Origin: Aradus depressus
Lineage: Eukaryota > Arthropoda > Insecta > Hemiptera > Aradidae
Direction: 5' to 3'
Length of the DNA stretch: 64,000 nucleotides
NCBI GenBank assembly: GCA_963662175.1
Contig: OY759217.1
Span: 46,910,108-46,974,107 of the forward strand
The notes beneath the pieces are model-generated. The model saw only the letters and a program-made list of their open reading frames with translations, was not told the DNA's origin and searched no databases. Shown here in pieces: positions 48,737 through 59,054 of the stretch (positions are counted from its first letter, which is position 1; the number at the start of each line of letters is the position of its first letter). The translations under genes and the position numbers were made by a program.

Positions 48737-51700
48737 ATGAACAGTGCACAACAAACAAACATTAAAATCATACAACATAACATTAGAAGTATAAACAATA
48801 AATGGGCAATTTTAACCAATTTGCTGAACGTAAACCAAGTACATATTGCTGCATTACAAGAAACATGGCTTAACACAAAAGTAGAACATAATTCCAAAAC
48901 CTACTCCTTTTATCAGATAAGCAGAAGAGACGGGTATGGAGGGGTAGCTTTCCTCATTCACAAATCAATAAAATGGGAAAAAATAACATTAAATAATATA
49001 GCCAACGTAGAACTAATAGGGATTCGGACAACTAACACTATACCTCCACTTAATATTATCAACTCATACATATCCCCCGGGGCCAAAACTTCTAAAGCTC
49101 AGATTCAAAAACTCTTTTCTACAATAGATAACTTGCCATTTTCAATACTATGCGGTGACCTAAACGGAAAAAGCGGACTGTGGGGGAGTGAGGTAGAAAA
49201 CCCGCGGGGCCGACTCATATCTGAAGAAATATTAGCATCAGGACTAGTTCTACTAAATGAGAAGACACCGACTAGACTTACACACCCCAACCAGAACAGA
49301 TCATCAGTAGACTTAAGCCTATATACAGGAGACTTGGGCTATAGGATGAGTTGGAGGGTGACGGACCAGTGTCTGGGCAGCGATCACCTTATAATAGAGA
49401 TGATCCTGGAGAGGGCACTCGCCCGCGGAGGACAGCTAGGAACAGGGAGACGAAATTTCAGAGCAACCGACTACAGTCACTTCGAACAATACCTAAGAGA
49501 ACAGGGGCCCTTACAGACAGTGGACATAACTGAACTGACCAACCTCATTAACAAAGCCGGAGATAATACCATACCTAGATACAGAACAGACAACATGAAC
49601 AACTTCACACCCAAATGCTGGTGGAACGACAAAATCAAAATATCTTATGTCCAAAAAACTGAATCGATAAAAAAATTCAAACAAAACATGACCATAGAGA
49701 ACTATAAAGAAATGAGACATAGGATCAACAAAACAAAAAACCTCATTAAAAAATCCAAAAAAGACACCTGGACGACCTACATTCAAGAGATTAACCCTAA
49801 TCATTCAAGCGACGTATGGCAAAAAATGAAACAACTCAGAAACGTGAAAACATTTACTCAAAATAAAATCATCGAATGCAAATCGACAGCCATACAATAC
49901 CTACTCAAACTGACAAATCCTTCCCAAAACCCACCCCAGCCTCCTCCAGACCCAACCTTACATTCTCAATCAATAGTAGATAAATCGGACATATTCAGGC
50001 TTCCAATCTCCAACTCTGAGTTCGATGCCGCCATCAGCTCCAAAAAAGATACAGCTCCTGGCAGAGACGAAATTAGTTATCAGATGATTAAAAGACTTCC
50101 TTATAACATAAAACATTCCTTAATTGCGTGTTACAATAAATCCTTCCGATTAAAAGTAATTCCGGAAGAATGGCGCGAAATACGAATAGTACCGATACTA
50201 AAACCAAACAAAGACCCGCAGGAAATCACTTCATACAGGCCCATAGCTCTCTTATCCTGTCCAGCAAAAGTTTTTAATATAATTATGAAGAAAAGATTCG
50301 AATGGTTTGTGGAATATCACAATCTTCTCAGTCCACAGTGTCCGGGTTTCCGTAGCGGCCGATCCACAACTGATGCCCTTATGATACTCACATCTTCAAT
50401 CGAGATAGCATTTTCTAAAAAACAAATACTTATGGCCCTATTCATAGACATAGACAAAGCATATGACAATGTAAATATTACCAAACTAATAAACGTCCTC
50501 GATAAATCAAAAATCCCACAGGAGATAACGGTATGGCTACATAAATATTTATTTAAGAAAACACTATATATAAAGACAGATGAAGGGGACGTAGAGATGG
50601 ACTCATACAAAGGACTGTTACAGGGAGATGTTTGGTCACCAATCCTCTTTAACATGTATACTAGAGAGCTACACGAAGAGCTAGATGAGGGCATCAGTCT
50701 ACTGCAATACGCCGATGACATAGTGATCTTCACAACACAACCCACAGTAGACCAGGCCATCACCAAACTAGAGGCGGGACTCAGTACTCTCTCCAACAGA
50801 CTGGACGACTTGAAACTCAGGATCAACATTGACAAATCGACACTCGTACCTTTCACAAAGAAGAGAAACATCAACCACAACAACATCAAATTACAATATA
50901 GTCATATCACCATACCCGTTGCTAAGGAACACAAATTCCTTGGTCTTTGGTTAGATACAAAACTTTCCTTCAAGAAACATATATCCCATACAATAGCAAT
51001 ATCACAAAAACCAATAAATCTCCTGAAATGTATAGCAGGAGGTTTGAGTTGGGGGGCACATCCCACCAACATGATCCACCTATATAAGAGCTTAGTTCGA
51101 CCACTGCTGGAGTATGGCTGCGAGGTTTATGGCTCCACCAGAACACCCCTCATTCAGAAACTTAGTGTAATACAAAACCAAGCCTTAAAAATTTCATTGA
51201 GGACATTTAAAACAACTCCTATCAATGCCGTTCTGGTGGAAGCCGGAGAACTTCCACTTCCACTCAGACGTAAATTACAGTTAAAAAGAAAACTTACAAA
51301 AATACACGCCGACAAATCACACCCTTTCAACGATTTAATAAATAGACAAAAAATCCACTTGAACAAGTACATTCAAAATACACTAGCAGTACTCAGGCCA
51401 ACATTACAGACACTACATCGGACCGACAAACCGTTCTCATTTATTGCGCCCATCCCACTATCAAACCTTATCATAAAATCCAATCCAGACATTAGGACAA
51501 CCAAAACATCCAAAAACAACTTAGACCCCACAATCCTAAAAGCCAACACAATAGAAATGATTAACACTCTTTACGATAAATGTCACAAACTCTTCACAGA
51601 TGCTTCAAAAACACCAGAGGGGACGGGGATAGGTATCTTCGATCCCCAAACAGACAGTAACCTAACAGAAAAAATCTCACCACATCATAACGTCTGTACC

Positions 51701-52438
51701 TCTGAACTGATTGCTATCCAAAAGGCCATAGACTACTCTAAAAGTATTACATTTTCAGAAGAGATAGTTATATTGACCGACTCTAAATCCGCCTGCCAAC
51801 TACTACGCAACTTTCACCTCAAAACTCGCAGCAACTACATACTCTCCACAATAGCTACATCCATTTACCAGTCAGATAAGAACTATTACATTCAATGGAT
51901 TCCTGGACACATCAATTTGACTGACAACGACAGAGCTGACCACCTAGCCAAGCGAGGAACGGCAAAGGACACAGTGACACTCAGAATCGACTTGATCTTA
52001 GAAGACACCCTTTCCATCCTACAACACCAGACACTCACGGAATGGCAAACCAACTATACTGACATATCCCAAACCAAAGGACAATTCCACTACAGAGTAC
52101 AGAAGACAATAACGACAAAGCCATGGTTCCACCCACACAGTAAGACACTGACGACTAAACAAATCATATACTTGACACGACTGAGGACCGGACATGCCAG
52201 AACAAACAAATACTTACATCTAATCAAAATAAAACCATCCCCCAACTGTGAACACTGCAATGAGACTGAGGACGTAATCCACATTTTCACTAACTGCAAA
52301 AAATACGACAACCAGAGACAACATGAGACACTACTATCCAACGAAAACACATTTCTTCAAACAATAGCTAACATTAATACCATAGAAAACATTAACAGAC
52401 TCATTAAATTTATTACCAAATCAAAAATAGAATTATAG
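48737..52438 (+). CDS. I-clade ORF2: APE endonuclease, reverse transcriptase, RNase H, intact
   Basis: 1,233 residues from ATG 48737 (MNSAQQTN); the frame is open slightly further upstream but without ATG. Endonuclease, about residues 10-235: QHNIRSINNKW, ALQETWLN, LCGDLNGKSGLWGS and GSDHLIIEM. Reverse transcriptase, about 430-720: APGRDEISYQMIKRLP, SYRPIALLSCPAKVFN, PGFRSGRSTTDAL, LFIDIDKAYDNV (motif A), GLLQGDVWSPILFNMYTREL and LQYADDIVIF (motif C). RNase H, about 950-1075: LFTDASKTPEGTGIG, SELIAIQKAI, VILTDSKSACQLL and NDRADHLAKRG, with all four acidic residues kept. A C-terminal Cys/His cluster (CEHCNETEDVIHIFTNC) follows. No internal stop or frameshift; every catalytic motif is present, so activity is plausible. 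Confidence 0.95.
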   Translation: MNSAQQTNIKIIQHNIRSINNKWAILTNLLNVNQVHIAALQETWLNTKVEHNSKTYSFYQISRRDGYGGVAFLIHKSIKWEKITLNNIANVELIGIRTTNTIPPLNIINSYISPGAKTSKAQIQKLFSTIDNLPFSILCGDLNGKSGLWGSEVENPRGRLISEEILASGLVLLNEKTPTRLTHPNQNRSSVDLSLYTGDLGYRMSWRVTDQCLGSDHLIIEMILERALARGGQLGTGRRNFRATDYSHFEQYLREQGPLQTVDITELTNLINKAGDNTIPRYRTDNMNNFTPKCWWNDKIKISYVQKTESIKKFKQNMTIENYKEMRHRINKTKNLIKKSKKDTWTTYIQEINPNHSSDVWQKMKQLRNVKTFTQNKIIECKSTAIQYLLKLTNPSQNPPQPPPDPTLHSQSIVDKSDIFRLPISNSEFDAAISSKKDTAPGRDEISYQMIKRLPYNIKHSLIACYNKSFRLKVIPEEWREIRIVPILKPNKDPQEITSYRPIALLSCPAKVFNIIMKKRFEWFVEYHNLLSPQCPGFRSGRSTTDALMILTSSIEIAFSKKQILMALFIDIDKAYDNVNITKLINVLDKSKIPQEITVWLHKYLFKKTLYIKTDEGDVEMDSYKGLLQGDVWSPILFNMYTRELHEELDEGISLLQYADDIVIFTTQPTVDQAITKLEAGLSTLSNRLDDLKLRINIDKSTLVPFTKKRNINHNNIKLQYSHITIPVAKEHKFLGLWLDTKLSFKKHISHTIAISQKPINLLKCIAGGLSWGAHPTNMIHLYKSLVRPLLEYGCEVYGSTRTPLIQKLSVIQNQALKISLRTFKTTPINAVLVEAGELPLPLRRKLQLKRKLTKIHADKSHPFNDLINRQKIHLNKYIQNTLAVLRPTLQTLHRTDKPFSFIAPIPLSNLIIKSNPDIRTTKTSKNNLDPTILKANTIEMINTLYDKCHKLFTDASKTPEGTGIGIFDPQTDSNLTEKISPHHNVCTSELIAIQKAIDYSKSITFSEEIVILTDSKSACQLLRNFHLKTRSNYILSTIATSIYQSDKNYYIQWIPGHINLTDNDRADHLAKRGTAKDTVTLRIDLILEDTLSILQHQTLTEWQTNYTDISQTKGQFHYRVQKTITTKPWFHPHSKTLTTKQIIYLTRLRTGHARTNKYLHLIKIKPSPNCEHCNETEDVIHIFTNCKKYDNQRQHETLLSNENTFLQTIANINTIENINRLIKFITKSKIEL

Positions 52439-52527
52439 GATCAATGGACTCCTACATACTCGCTCCGGCTTTATAGGACTACAATTAGTCTTACGGCATA
52501 ATAAAAAAAAAAAAAAAAAAAAAAAAA

Positions 52528-55500
52528 TCGAAATAAAAATGTTTTTCGAAAAAAATACCATTCTTCAAATTTCCTCCTTTTTAACGGTTTATAGATTTAA
52601 TATTTGTTAAAACTGATAGACAGAGTCAGATATATCGGGAAAGTCCCATCTGAAGGACGACGTGCTCAAGTAATTTTTAGCCTAAATGAAATGTCACCTA
52701 CCCAGGTTTAGATACATAACATACGACTCATTATCGAGTACCTGACATACGAAAAGGCCCTCGATCATAGCGTAAAGCAGATTCAGATATATCGGGAAAG
52801 TCCCATCCGAAGGACGACGTGCTCAAGGTTTTTTTAACCTAAGTGAAAATTTAGCTACCTAGGTTTATTACATAACATACGACTCATTATCGAGCACCTG
52901 ACATACAAAAAGGCCCTCGATCATAGCCTAAAGTCTAATCCGAAGGACGACGTGCTCAAATTTATTTTTATCTTCTCGATTGAAACATCTGACCTAAATG
53001 CCTTTGCTAGATTTCTAAGTGGCGATCCTGAGCTCGATAGACTCCGTATGTATGATAAAATAAGTTACCGTTTGGTTCCAACTAAAATTATCAAGGAAGA
53101 AATGTGGAATATAAGTGGGCTTAGAGGTACCGTTTTGACATATTTTCTGAAAAACAAATTGATACAGCTATGTTGGTAGATAGGCAGCATCCAGAATCGA
53201 ATGTTCAACCAAAGAAAGATTCAGATATATCGGGAAAGTCCATCCGAAGGACGACGTGCTCAAGTTATTTTTAACGTAAATGAAATTTCAAGTACCCAGG
53301 TTTAGATACATAACATACGACTCATTATCGAGTACCTGACATACGAAAATCCCTCGATCATAGCTTAAAGCCCAATCCGAAGGACGACGAGCTCAAATTT
53401 ATTTTTATCTTACGGATTAAAACATCTGACCTAAGTGACTTGGCTAGATTTCTAAATGGCGATCCTGAGCTCGGTAAACTCCATTCTTCAAATTTCACCC
53501 TTTTAACCGGTTTTTAGATTTAATATTTGTTAAAACAACCGGAATATCTGAATCCTACACAATAATCGAAATAAAAATGTTTTTCGAAAAAAGTCGGGCT
53601 AAATCCCATTCTTCAAATTTCTCGCTTTTTAACGGTTTATAGATTTAATATTTGTTAAAACTGATAGACAGATTCAGATATATCGGGAAAGTCCATCCGA
53701 AGAACGACGTGCTCAAGGTTTTTTTAACATAAGTGAAATTTCAGATACCCAGGTTTAGATACATAACATACGACTCATTACCCAGTACCTGAAATACAAA
53801 AAGGCCCTCGATAATAGATTGAAGTCCAATCCGAAGGACGACGTGCTCAAATTTATTTTTATCTTCTCAATTAAAACATCTGACCTAAGTTCCTTGGCCA
53901 GATTTCTAAGTGGCGATCCTGAGCTCGATAGACTCCATATGTATGATAAAATAAGTTACCGTTTGGTTCCAACTAAAATTATCAAGGAAGAAATGTGGAA
54001 TATAAGTGGGCTTAGAGGTACCGTTTTTACATATTTTCTGAAAAACAAATTAATACAGCTATGTTGGTAGACAGGCAGCATCCAGAAACGAATGTTCAAC
54101 CAAAGAAAGATTCAGATGTATCGGGAAAGTCCCATCCGAAGGACGACGTGCTCAAATTTATTTTTATCTTCCCGATTAAAACATCTGACCTAAGTGACTT
54201 GGCTAGATTTCTAAATGGCGATCCTGAGCTCGGTAAACTCCATTCTTCAAATTTCACCCTATTAACCGGTTTTTAGATTTAATATTTGTTAAAACTGATG
54301 AACAACCGAGATATCTGAATCCTACACAAAAGTTGAAATAAAAATGTTTTTCGAAAAAGGTCGGGCTAAATACCATTCTTCAAACTTCCTGCTTTTTAAC
54401 GGTTTATAGATTTAATATTTGTTAAAACTGATAGACAGATTCAGATATATCGGGAAAGTCCCGTCGTCTGGGAAAGACGACGTGCTCAAGGTTATTTTTA
54501 ACCTAAGCGAAATTTCAGCTACCCAGGTTTAGATACATAACGTATGACTCATTATCCAGTACCTGACATACAAAAAGGCCCTCGATCATAGCTTGAAGTC
54601 CAATCCGAAGGACGACGTGCTCAAGTTATTTTTAACGTAAATGAAATTTCAACTACCCAGGTTTAGATACATAACATACGACTCATTATCGAGTACCTGA
54701 CATACGAAAATCCCTCGATCATTGCTTAAAGCCCAATCCGAAGGACGACGTGCTCAAATTTATTTTTATCTTACGGATTAAAACATCTGACCTAAGTGAC
54801 TTGGCTAGATTTCTAAGTGGCGATCCTGAGCTCGGTAAACTCCATTCTTCAAATTTCACCCTTTTAACCGGTTTTTAGATTTAATATTTGTTAAAACTGA
54901 TGAACAACCGGAATATCTGAATCCTACACAATAATCGAAATAAAAATGTTTTTCGAAAAAGGTCGGGCTAAATACCATTCTTCAAATTTCCTGCTTTTTA
55001 ACGGTTTATAGATTTAATATTTGTTAAAACTGATAGACAGATTCAGATATATCGGGAAAGTCCAATCCGAAGGACGACGTGCTCAAATTTATTTTTATCT
55101 TCGCGATTAAAACATCTGACCTAAGTTCCTTGGCCAGATTTCTATGTGGCGATCCTGAGCTCGATAGACTCCGTATGTATGATAAAATAAGTTACCGTTT
55201 GGTTCCAACTAAAATTATCAAGGAAGAAATGTGGAATATAAGTGGGCTTAGAGGTACCGTTTTGACATATTTTCTGAAAAACAATTTAATACAGCTATGT
55301 TGGTAGATAGGCAGCATCCAGAAACGAATGTTCAACCAAAGAAAGATTCAGATGTATCGGGAAAGTCCCATCCGAAGGACGACGTGCTCAAATTTATTTT
55401 TATCTTCCCGATTAAAACATCTGACCTAAGTGACTTGGCTAGATTTCTAAATGGCGATCCTGAGCTCGGTAAACTCCATTCTTCAAATTTCACCCTATTA

Positions 55501-55690
55501 ACCGGTTTTTAGATTTAATATTTGTTAAAACAACCGGACGACGTGCTCAAATTTATTTTTATCTTCTCGATTAAAACATCTGACCTAAGTTCCTTGGCCA
55601 GATTTCTAAGTGGCGATCCTGAGCTCGGTAGACTCCATATGTACGATAAAATAAGTTACCGTTTGGTAACTAAAATTATCAAGGAAGAAA
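52528..55690 (+). repeat. Satellite array A (about 440-bp units, irregular)
   Basis: Units share 'cgggaaagtcccatccgaag' and 'gacgacgtgctcaa' (often twice per unit), 'gacctaagt', 'ggcgatcctgagctcg', 'cttcaaatttc' and 'tttaatatttgttaaaactg'. Several units carry an extra segment (53045-53190, 53930-54070, 55170-55305) whose open frame reads MYDKISYRLVPTKIIKEEMW and continues to LIQLCW. Unit order is irregular, with deletions and partial units. Short open frames here are parts of the repeat, and many begin only at GTG. Confidence 0.9.
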
Positions 55691-55839
55691 TCTATATTAA
55701 TAAAGCTGAAACGGGGTTTGTTTGTATGTATGTATGTATGTTTGTTCCAGCATCACGCCCAGACCGCTGGACGGATTTTTATGAAACTGCCCATGTAGCA
55801 TTCTTTTGAGCCCGATTGAATAATAGGCTATGTGGCGTC

Positions 55840-57830
55840 CCAAAATTTTGATCGGGAGGGGGGGTTGTAAGGGGGGCCTAAGTATATAAATAGTGCTAAC
55901 TCATTAACTAATGGGCGAGTTGTCATGAAATTTCACACGTAGTCTTTTTAAAAGCCAAGTAGGAAAAAAAGATGTGTGGCGTCCCAAAGTTTTGTACGGG
56001 AGGGGGGGTTGTGGGGGGGCCTAAGTATAAATATAGAGCTAACTCATTAACTAATGGGCGAATCGTCATGAAATTTCACGTAGTATTTTTAAAAGCCAAA
56101 TAGGAAAAAAAAGGTGTGTGGCGTCCCAAAGTTTTGAACGGGAGGGGGGGTTGTGGGGGGGCCTAAGTATAAATATAGAGCTAACTCATTAACGGTTGGT
56201 CGGATTGTCACGAAATTTCACATGGAGTATTCCAGAAGGCCAAATAGAAAAATAAGGTGTGTGGCGTCCCAAAGTTTTGAACGGTAGGGGGGGTTGTGGG
56301 GGGGCCTAAGTATAAATATAGAGCTAATTCTTTAACGGTTGGTCGGATTATCACGAAATTTCACATGGAGTATTCCCGAAGGCCAAATAGAAAAATAAGG
56401 TGTGTGGCGTCCCAAAGTTTTGAACGGTAGGGGGGGTTGTGGGGGGGCCTAAGTATAAATATAGAGCTAATTCTTTAACGGTTGGTCGGATTATCACGAA
56501 ATTTCACATGGAGTATTCCCGAAGGCCAAATAGAAAAATAAGGTGTGTGGCGTCCCAAAGTTTTGAACGGTAGGGGGGGTTGTGGGGGGGCCTAAGTATA
56601 AATATAGAGCTAACTCATTAACTAATGGGCGAAGCGTCATGAAATTTCACGTAGTATTTTTAAAAGCCAAATAGGAAAAAAAGGTGTGTGGTGTCCCAAA
56701 GTTTTGAACGGGAGGGGGGGTTGTGGGGGGGCCTAAGTATAAATATAGAGCTAATTCTTTAACGGTTGGTCGGATTGTCACGAAATTTCACATGGAGTAT
56801 TCCTGAAGGCCAAATAGAAAAATAAGGTGTGTGGCGTCCCAAAGTTTTGAACGGGAGGGGGGGTTGTGGGGGGGCCTAAGTATAAATATAGAGCTAACTC
56901 TTTAACAGTTGGTCGCATTGTCACGAAGTTTCACATGTAGTATTCCTGAAGACCAAATAAAAAAATAGGCGGTGTGACGGCTCAAAATGTTTTACGGGAG
57001 GGGGGGGTAGTGGGGGGGCCTAAGTATAAATATAGAGCTAACTCATTAACTAATGGGCGAATCGTCATGAAATTTCACATGTAGTATTTTTAAAAGCCAA
57101 ATAGGAAAAAAAGGGGTGTGGCGTCCCAAAGTTTTGAACGGGAGGGGGGGTTGTGGGGGGGCCTAAGTATAAATATAGAGCTAACTCTTTAACGGTTGGT
57201 CGGATTGTCACGAAATTTCACATGGAGTATTCCTGAAGACCAAATAGAAAAATAGGCGGTGTGACGGCTCAAAAGTTTTTACGGGAGGGGGGCGTAGTTG
57301 GGGGGCCTAAGTATAAATATAGAGCTAACTCATTAACTAATGGGCGAATCGTCATGAAATTTCACATGTAGTATTTTTAAAAGCCAAATAGGAAAAAAAG
57401 GTGTGTGGCGTCCCAAAGTTTTGAACGGGAGGGGGGGTTGTGGGGGGCCTAAGTATAAATATAGAGCTAACTCTCTAACGGTTGGTCGGATTGTCACGAA
57501 ATTTCACATGGAGTATTCCTGAAGGCCAAAAAGAAAAATAAGGTGTGTGGCGTTCCAAAGTTTTGATCGGGAGGGGGGGTTGTAAGGGGGGCCTACGTAT
57601 ATAAATAGTGCTAACTCATTAACTAATGGTCGAATTGTCATGAAATTTCATATGTAGTATTCCTAAAGGTCAAATAGAAATATTAGGTGTGTGACGGCCC
57701 AAAATTTTGAAAAGGAAGGAGGCTTGTGGGGGGGGCTAAATATACATATAGAGTTAGCTCATTAACGGTTGGTCGTATTGTCATGAATCGGATTGTCATG
57801 AATTTCACATGTAGTAGTAGTAACTATGTA
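55840..57830 (+). repeat. Tandem array of about 140-bp G-rich units
   Basis: Around thirteen units, each with 'gtgtggcgtcccaaagtttt', a G block (GGGAGGGGGGGTTGTGGGGG), 'cctaagtataaatatagagc', 'ggttggtcggattgtcacga' and 'aatttcacatggagtattcc'. Adjacent units at about 56258-56680 are almost identical with a 140-base step; two alternating subtypes ('aactaatgggcgaatcgtca' and 'aacggttggtcggattg') are visible. Confidence 0.92.
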
Positions 57831-58915
57831 TTCGCTGTGGGGTTCACTGTTGCAAGACATTTACTAGCTGTGATGTCCAGCGTTCCTAATATCGTACTAG
57901 CTGTGGGGTCCGCTGTTGCAAGGTACTTACTAGCTGTAGTGCTCAGCCCCAGCGTTCCTAACTATGTACTGGCTGTGGGGTTCGCTGTTGCAAGGCACCT
58001 ATAAGACATTTACTAGCTGTAATGCCCAGCGTTTCTAATTATGTACTAGCTGTGGGGTCTGCTGTTGCAAGGCGGTAGCAGTGTGGCCCAGCGTATTTCA
58101 CTCGTAGGTACTAGCTGTGGGGTCCGCCGTTGCAAAACTCATACTAGCTGTGATGCCCTGTGGTTCTAACTACATACTATCTGTGGGGTTCGCAGTTGCA
58201 AGGCACCTACTACCTGTAGGGCCCAGCGTTCCTAATTACGTACTAGCTGTGGGGTCTGCTGTTGCAAGGCGCTAGCAGTGTGGCCCAGCGTATTTAACTA
58301 CGTAGGTACTAGCTGTGGGGTCCGTCGTTGCAAAAGCATACTAGCTGTGATGCCCAGGGTTCCTAATATCGTACTAGCTGTGGGGTCCGTTGTTGCAAGG
58401 CATTTACTAGCTGTAGTGCCCAGCGTTCCTAACTTCGTACTAGCTGTGGGGTCCGTTGTTGCAAGGCATTTACTAGCTGTAGTGCCCAGCGTTCCTAACT
58501 ATGTACTAGCTGTGAAGTTCGCTGTTGCAAAGCACTTACTAACTGTAATGCCCAGCGTATTTAACTACATACTAGCTGTGGGGTCCGCTGTTGCAAGGCA
58601 CTTAATAGCTGTGATGCCCAGCGTTCCTAACTTCGTACTAGCTGTGGGGTCCGCTGTTGCGAGGTACATACTAGCTGTGGTGACCAGCGTTCCTAACTAC
58701 GTACTAGCTGTTGGGTCCGCCGTCGCAAGGCACATACTAGCTGTGGTGCTCAGCGTTGCAAGCCACATACTAGCTGTGGTCACAAACGTTCTTAAGTACG
58801 CACTGACTAGGACGTCCAGCGATGCTAAGTATTCACTAGGTGTGGCTTCCGCCGTTGAAAGGCGCATACTAGCTGTGGTGCCCAGGGGTCCTAAAAACTT
58901 ACTAGCGTTACAACA
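57830..58915 (+). repeat. 66-bp minisatellite with a long open frame
   Basis: A compound unit of about 66 bases (ACTAGCTGTGGGGTCCGCTG ... 'gcccagcgttcctaactatg') repeats about sixteen times. Because 66 is a multiple of 3, one frame stays open for 222 residues (58278-58946) with the 22-residue period LAVVPSVPNYVLAVGSAVAR. This open frame follows from the repeat length and does not itself show a gene. Confidence 0.9.
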
Positions 58916-59030
58916 GCTGAAGGACTATAAGCCTTATTCCGTATGAATAATTGAAAATTATAACATCATGAATGTACTGTCGAGGAACTGAATAGCGTTA
59001 TAGAAGATATTGGGAGAAAAATCAAAGTTC

Positions 59031-59046
59031 CCCGGGCAACGCCGGG
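59031..59046. repeat. GC hairpin near the 3' end of the Helitron-like element
   Basis: CCCGGGCAACGCCGGG folds with five GC pairs and a 6-base loop, in otherwise AT-rich sequence, 8 bases before the proposed element end. Helitrons usually carry such a hairpin close to the 3' terminus. Confidence 0.6.
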
Positions 59047-59054
59047 TATAACTG

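Larger units (their letters stand above)
46869..52527 (+). mobile_element. Full-length I-clade non-LTR retrotransposon
   Basis: The element has a 5' leader of about 290 bp, ORF1 (47161), ORF2 (48737-52438), a short 3' UTR and a long A tail (about 52502-52527). TCGAAAT occurs at 46862-46868 and again at 52528-52534; including A's on either side the duplication could be up to 13 bases (AAAAATCGAAATA). It is inserted inside one unit of the 440-bp satellite. ORF2 combines APE endonuclease, reverse transcriptase and RNase H, which with a three-knuckle ORF1 fits the I clade. With an intact ORF2 and a long pure tail it is probably the youngest large insertion in the window. Confidence 0.93.
55691..59054 (+). 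mobile_element. Helitron-like non-autonomous element carrying tandem arrays
   Basis: It starts TCTATATTAATAAAGCTGAA after an A, continues with GTATGTATG repeats, then a 140-bp array and a 66-bp array, and ends near a GC hairpin (59031-59046, CCCGG-6-CCGGG) followed by 'tataactgcta'. A TC start, a 3' hairpin a few bases from the end, no terminal inverted repeats and insertion between A and T all fit Helitron-type elements. The canonical CTRR end is not clear (CTAT), so the 3' edge is tentative. The same 17-base start recurs at 63984. Satellite sequence abuts on both sides, but not at the same unit position. Confidence 0.55.

Noticed and set aside
50317..50889. 190-residue minus-strand frame opposite the I-element RT
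   Set aside because: Antisense shadow of the RT domain, with no domain of its own.
45640..58915. CRISPR-like array
   Set aside because: Repeats are long, contiguous and without unique spacers, and the sequence is clearly eukaryotic.
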